A stretch of DNA of 19,606 nucleotides from the NCBI GenBank assembly GCA_030625995.1, contig DAOUPU010000025.1, forward strand, positions 1-19,606, given 5' to 3'. The translations under genes and the position numbers were made by a program. This stretch comes from Flavobacteriaceae bacterium (GTDB lineage: Bacteria; Bacteroidota; Bacteroidia; Flavobacteriales; Flavobacteriaceae). Below are positions 15,941 to 19,606 of the stretch, in pieces (positions within the stretch are counted from its first letter, which is position 1; every line of letters begins with the position of its first letter). The notes under the pieces are model-generated. The model was not told the origin of the DNA. It ran no database searches and was given only the letters and a program-made list of their open reading frames with translations.

Positions 15941-17431
15941 CTAACAGAAATCCAGCCAAGAACTTCCTGTTTGATAATCTTCTATACTTTTAATATCATT
16001 ATTAAAATTAAAGGAGTTCATTAAAGTTGAAATATCCTGTTGAAGAGTCCTTATACAGTTGGCTATCAGGTCCTTTCTAAATCCATTCTCACTCATTTCC
16101 AAAACAAAACCGGCAGAAACAATTCTACCTATAGCTTTGCCAAGATCAACTAATTTTCGTTGAGGTAAATTAATATCGATCGTGAAATTGATTTCATTTT
16201 TAAAATACTCTGCTGATTTTGAGGTCAGATCAAAATCCTCTAAAAATTTAAACAGATTGAGTTCCTTCTTCCTTTTCATCATTTTTATTACGGCTTCAGA
16301 AATTTGGGAATAAAGCATTTCGTTAGATCCTTCAAAAATTTGAAAAGGTCTACTATCAACTATGCCTCTCCCGGCAATATTACTAATTCTGAATCCTTGT
16401 GCACCAAATAGTTGTGTTACGGTTTGTGCGCATTCTTGCATAAGATCAGTAACCACAGTTTTCATACTGTTAGCTTCAATGTTTTCAAGTGATAGGTTTT
16501 TGTCAATTCCGCTTTTGCTACTACTAGTAAAACACATTGCTGAACAAACAGTATATGCGCTTTGGATCCTGGAAATTTGATGCTGTACCTGGTCCAGTGA
16601 AAGCAAATTTTTACCACCAACAATTCTATTCTTACACTGTTTTAGGGCTTCATCGAGCATTCGTTTAATAAAACCCATGCCCATTCCTGGGAATTGCATT
16701 CTAGACCGGTGTAGAATATCCAGCATCATTTTAATTCCTGTACTTTCTGGTTGAAGTTTAAACTGTTCAGGAATTTGAAGATCTAATATATTTCTACCAT
16801 AAGGAATCATATAAAGACCTAAGTTGTCAAATAATTCGTCAACAATAACTTTTTGATTTTCTTTAGTTATATCACAAATAAAGAAATCAATATCCCTGCT
16901 TAAAACACCTTTGTCATTTTTGGCTCGAGAGGTAATTAGCCAATAATCAGCCATTCCAGTAAGGCCTTGCCAGTGTTTTGTGCCTTTTATATAATATTTA
17001 TCATCTTTTTTGGTGTTGAAAGTTTGCATATTTAAGGCATCACTTCCATAATCAGGCTCCGTGATCATTAAACCTCCCATTTGCTGCTCTTCAATAAATC
17101 TTTTAAATATCCCTGCTTTTACTTCTTCTTTTCCATATTTAGCTACAGGTTCTAAAAAAAGTGCAATATTAATTCCAAATGTCAATGATAGAGGCAAGGA
17201 TTCATAGGAAGCCGCGGAGAGTACTCCCAAGCACTCTTTTACTATTGTACCTCGTCCGCCATAATTTTCAGGAATGGCAACGGACAATGGAACCTCATTC
17301 ATAATTTTAGTCAAAACTGAAGGAGGAACACCTCGATCTAAACTAAATTTATCTATATCAGCTATTTCATGAAAAGCTGATTTCAATGTTTTTTCAAAGT
17401 TTTGTATAAAGTCTATAAAATTCACATTCAT
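15941..17431 (-). CDS. Acyl-CoA dehydrogenase family protein, long form
   Basis: This FAD-dependent enzyme of 496 residues (from ATG 17431) probably oxidises an acyl-CoA thioester. Landmarks are IPENYGGRG (53-61), the FAD/substrate block GGLMITEPDYGSDALNM (119-135), GTKHWQGLTGMADYW (150-164), and RPFQIFEGSNEM (361-372), where Glu367 is in the position of the catalytic base. About 110 extra residues follow that block, making it longer than the usual 380-residue enzymes and more like the long acyl-CoA dehydrogenases common in Bacteroidota. The frame stays open upstream to a TTG at 17479, which would add 16 residues that do not resemble the family. It lies downstream of the MarR-GNAT gene on the same strand with a 160-bp gap. 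The substrate is unknown. Confidence 0.88.
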   Translation of the reverse strand: MNVNFIDFIQNFEKTLKSAFHEIADIDKFSLDRGVPPSVLTKIMNEVPLSVAIPENYGGRGTIVKECLGVLSAASYESLPLSLTFGINIALFLEPVAKYGKEEVKAGIFKRFIEEQQMGGLMITEPDYGSDALNMQTFNTKKDDKYYIKGTKHWQGLTGMADYWLITSRAKNDKGVLSRDIDFFICDITKENQKVIVDELFDNLGLYMIPYGRNILDLQIPEQFKLQPESTGIKMMLDILHRSRMQFPGMGMGFIKRMLDEALKQCKNRIVGGKNLLSLDQVQHQISRIQSAYTVCSAMCFTSSSKSGIDKNLSLENIEANSMKTVVTDLMQECAQTVTQLFGAQGFRISNIAGRGIVDSRPFQIFEGSNEMLYSQISEAVIKMMKRKKELNLFKFLEDFDLTSKSAEYFKNEINFTIDINLPQRKLVDLGKAIGRIVSAGFVLEMSENGFRKDLIANCIRTLQQDISTLMNSFNFNNDIKSIEDYQTGSSWLDFC

Positions 17432-17510
17432 AAAGGTTATATATTCTAAATCATTATGCTGAAATTGTTTAAATAGCAAAATTCATTAATAAATATTGCT
17501 ATTCTTTAAA

Positions 17511-17518
17511 CAAAAATA
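17511..17518 (-). promoter_or_regulatory. Candidate -7 element for the acyl-CoA dehydrogenase gene
   Basis: On the minus strand this reads TATTTTTG, an exact match to TAnnTTTG, 80 bp before the ATG at 17431. No TTG box is found at the right distance upstream, so the call is tentative. Confidence 0.3.
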
Positions 17519-17592
17519 AGAAATTATTGTTGTTTTAACTATTTATAAAAAGTACGATTTGGTCGATGTGTATTTTTTGTTGAATTCAATTA

Positions 17593-18549
17593 TTAGTGAA
17601 TTACTTTTTGATTCGAGTCGAAAGTCAGTATCATCTTTATATTTCCTCTTTTATATGGATTATTTTTTTCTATTGGTATTTCAATAAAACCATTTTTTCT
17701 ATACATATTGATAGCCGGGGAAAGTTTGGTATTGGAATATATTAATAATGCGGGCCAATTTTTTTCTATCGAAAACTGAATGCAATAGTCCATTAGCTTT
17801 TGCCCAATTTTTAATCCTTGATAATTGGGCAAAACAGCCATTTTACTCAATTCATACCCTCCTGGTTCATTCATTAAAGCCACAGTAGCAATAACCTTGT
17901 CGTCGTATTTTGCGAAGAAGATAAAACCATTATTATCTATAATGTAGGATCTGGGATTTTCCAGGACCTCTTTATCGTGGTCTTCTATATAAAAATATTT
18001 CTCTAACCATTCCATGTTTAAATCGTGAAATATTTGTGCATATCTATCAGAATATGGAATGATGGTTACTTTAGTTTTTAAAGAGTCATGGACTCTATTA
18101 TAAAAAGTTCTTTCATTGAGCTTATTCTCTATATTTTCAATTTGTTCTGTAAATATTAAAGAATCAACGCATGTAAGATTTTTCATTTCAGAATCTATAA
18201 GTTCCCAAATAGGTTGAAGTTTTTGAAATGTTTCTTTACCTTTTTTAGATAATGAGATTATTTTTTTTCGTTTGTCAATTTTGTCAGAAGAAGAAATAAT
18301 TAATTTCTTTTTTTCTAGTGCATTTACGAATTGAGTTACCGCTGGCTGACTGATATTTAATAAATCAGCTGTTTTTCCTATTGTTATTTTTTGTTCTTCA
18401 TAAATAGTTTTAAAAACAGGCATATGTGTGGGCTCAAAATCTATATATAGGCTTTTATAGATCTTTTTTACGTCCTTCATTAATGTATCACTAAGTCTTT
18501 TCAAGCGTGAGCCTAAAGCCAATTCCCCAAATGATCTTAATTTATCCAT
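17593..18549 (-). CDS. MarR-family regulator fused to a GNAT acetyltransferase
   Basis: A 318-residue two-domain protein. Residues 1 to about 150 form a MarR-type winged helix: the helix-turn-helix is about 57-82 (IGKTADLLNISQPAVTQFVN), and the wing contains DKRKKIISLSKKG (92-104). Residues about 162-310 form a GNAT domain with the acetyl-CoA-binding motif VLPNYQGLKIGQKLMDY (239-255) and the closing block NMYRKNGFIEI (281-291). Such fusions are widespread in bacteria and are annotated as bifunctional regulator/N-acetyltransferases; the acetylation target is generally unknown. It lies between ftcD and the acyl-CoA dehydrogenase, all on one strand. A palindrome covering its start codon suggests autoregulation. 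Control of the downstream dehydrogenase is possible but not shown. Confidence 0.92.
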   Translation of the reverse strand: MDKLRSFGELALGSRLKRLSDTLMKDVKKIYKSLYIDFEPTHMPVFKTIYEEQKITIGKTADLLNISQPAVTQFVNALEKKKLIISSSDKIDKRKKIISLSKKGKETFQKLQPIWELIDSEMKNLTCVDSLIFTEQIENIENKLNERTFYNRVHDSLKTKVTIIPYSDRYAQIFHDLNMEWLEKYFYIEDHDKEVLENPRSYIIDNNGFIFFAKYDDKVIATVALMNEPGGYELSKMAVLPNYQGLKIGQKLMDYCIQFSIEKNWPALLIYSNTKLSPAINMYRKNGFIEIPIEKNNPYKRGNIKMILTFDSNQKVIH

Positions 18550-18572
18550 AAGTAAATATATAAGTACTTATG
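18547..18572 (-). promoter_or_regulatory. Palindromic operator candidate at the MarR-GNAT start
   Basis: CATAAGTA (18547-18554, overlapping the start codon) is the inverted match of TACTTATG (18565-18572) with 10 bp between. The right part also contains the perfect 12-bp palindrome ATAAGTACTTAT (18560-18571). Paired half-sites at the start of a MarR gene are the usual form of an autoregulatory operator. On the minus strand, TATATTTA in the same stretch resembles a -7 element, so binding could block transcription. Confidence 0.5.
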
Positions 18573-18640
18573 TAAAAATATAAAAACATATTGATTCCTA
18601 ATCTTTAAATATTAAAAAGCTTATGTTTTTAGATTTTAAA

Positions 18641-18669
18641 CCCTTGTTGGAAGAAAACATCAACAAGGG
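18641..18669 (-). terminator. Probable terminator of ftcD
   Basis: CCCTTGTTG (18641-18649) and CAACAAGGG (18661-18669) form a perfect 9-bp stem with an 11-base loop. Read on the minus strand it is followed by TTTAAAATCT, a weak T tract, 19 bp after the ftcD stop. On the plus strand no T run follows, so it most likely ends the ftcD transcript before the MarR-GNAT gene. Confidence 0.6.
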
Positions 18670-18687
18670 CACCCTGATATTTGTACT

Positions 18688-19606
18688 TTACATTTTTGAA
18701 TTTAATAAGGCAATCGCCTCATATTCAATCTCTAAAGTAGATTGATATATTTTCTCACCTCTTGCTATAATATCTTCTGCAAAATTACGATCTTTAATGT
18801 CCTTAGCATTGATACGAACATTGAAATATGCTCCTGTTACCGCAGTTTTGGCGCATAAAATACCAACTCCAGCATCTGATAATGAATTTTGCAGGCCGTC
18901 TTTAATCATTGCCTGCATAACTTCCATGGAACTATAAGCAGTTTCCATAACTTGAAACGGAATTTCTGTGGCATATTTTGTAGCACTTTCAATAGCTTCT
19001 TTTCTAATTTCTAATTCTTCAGCAGAGCCTTTGGGCATCCTGAAACTATCAATTATTTTGTTGAAAGCGTTCGTATCTTCATCTACTAATTCTAACAACC
19101 TATTCTTGTATTCTTGCCCTTTAACTGCCCATTTCGAGAATTCCTCCCATCTGTCATCCCATCCTCTCTTATGAGCCGATAAATTTGCAACCATCGTTCC
19201 TAAAGATACACCCAGGGCACCTACATAAGCCGATATAGATCCTCCCCCTGGGGCCATGGACTCACCCGCTGTTTCCTCTGCAAAATTGGATACAGTTAAG
19301 TCAACCAGTCTTTGGTTTTCTTTATCATTCAGTAAGTATTCTATAATTTTTTCTTTAGGATGAAAGGGTTTTAGATCATCTAATCCCAAGGATTTTATAG
19401 CGATCTTAATTTTTTCAGCTTCAGAAATGCCGAGAGAACGCTTTTGTTTCTTTAAAAAATAGTCTGCCGCATCCAGCATGGCCTGAAGAGGTATCAAACC
19501 TACGAGTTCAGACCCTGTAACCCTTAAGCCATGATTGTCAGCCGATTTACATGTTTCATCGAATGCAACATGCATAGAAGTAATATTGATATTTGTAAGG
19601 TTATAT
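18688..19606 (-). CDS. ftcD: Glutamate formimidoyltransferase / formiminotetrahydrofolate cyclodeaminase, 5' end cut
   Basis: The frame is open to the right edge; the ATG at 19575 is internal, because in-frame codons upstream read YNLTNINITS, a typical stretch of the transferase domain. About 305 residues are visible. The first part, with the block NHGLRVTGSELVGLIPL, is the end of the formiminotransferase domain, which moves the formimino group from formiminoglutamate to tetrahydrofolate. From LVDLTVSNFAEETAGESMAPGGGSIS onward is the cyclodeaminase domain (FTCD_C), which releases ammonia and forms methenyl-THF. This is the final step of the five-step histidine degradation route. The C-terminal half appears intact. 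Other hut genes, if clustered, would lie beyond the right edge. Confidence 0.92.
   Translation of the reverse strand, partial: YNLTNINITSMHVAFDETCKSADNHGLRVTGSELVGLIPLQAMLDAADYFLKKQKRSLGISEAEKIKIAIKSLGLDDLKPFHPKEKIIEYLLNDKENQRLVDLTVSNFAEETAGESMAPGGGSISAYVGALGVSLGTMVANLSAHKRGWDDRWEEFSKWAVKGQEYKNRLLELVDEDTNAFNKIIDSFRMPKGSAEELEIRKEAIESATKYATEIPFQVMETAYSSMEVMQAMIKDGLQNSLSDAGVGILCAKTAVTGAYFNVRINAKDIKDRNFAEDIIARGEKIYQSTLEIEYEAIALLNSKM

Noticed and set aside
17432..17479. TTG start adding 16 residues to the acyl-CoA dehydrogenase
   Set aside because: The added residues do not resemble the family's N-terminus, and the ATG at 17431 gives a natural beginning.

Overview
The window looks like a piece of chromosome from an AT-rich member of the Bacteroidota. 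The evidence is a set of promoter-like elements of the TAnnTTTG type, weak or absent Shine-Dalgarno sites, and families typical of that phylum: a DUF349 repeat protein next to aroE, a DUF2851 protein, a MarR-GNAT fusion, long-form HisG, and a fused HisB whose phosphatase half lacks the zinc cysteines. Genus cannot be settled from the sequence. No tRNA, rRNA, IS element, CRISPR array or phage gene was seen. Identifications rest on motif recognition; no database was searched.

Left part (1-3348): three minus-strand genes for exported proteins (a lipoprotein cut by the window edge, a small lipoprotein, and a Ycf48/BNR-type beta-propeller), then a divergent patatin-like phospholipase.

Centre-left (3349-8622): a histidine biosynthesis operon hisG-hisD-hisC-hisB-hisH. 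Ahead of it is an apparently complete attenuator: a promoter, an 18-residue leader peptide with an HHHFH run, and a 12-bp perfect terminator stem. The operon stops after hisH. hisA, hisF and hisIE, which normally follow in this phylum, are not in the window, so HisH lacks its obligate partner HisF here. HisH also carries an unusual N-terminal extension.

Centre (8756-15672): aroE (shikimate dehydrogenase), a large acidic DUF349 protein with a 99-bp in-frame tandem repeat and a strong terminator, then a probable transcription unit of ettA (ABC-F translation factor), nudK (Nudix GDP-mannose hydrolase) and a DUF2851 gene.

Right part (15673-19606), all on the minus strand: a partial ftcD (formimidoyltransferase-cyclodeaminase, histidine degradation), a MarR-GNAT fusion regulator with a palindromic operator candidate at its start, a long acyl-CoA dehydrogenase, and a tiny cysteine-rich ORF. 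That ORF encodes a metallothionein-like peptide with 11 Cys in 34 residues, and a protein-like tail lies one frame away, suggesting a single-base frameshift. The Cys-rich ORF and the his attenuator are the most interesting things in the window.
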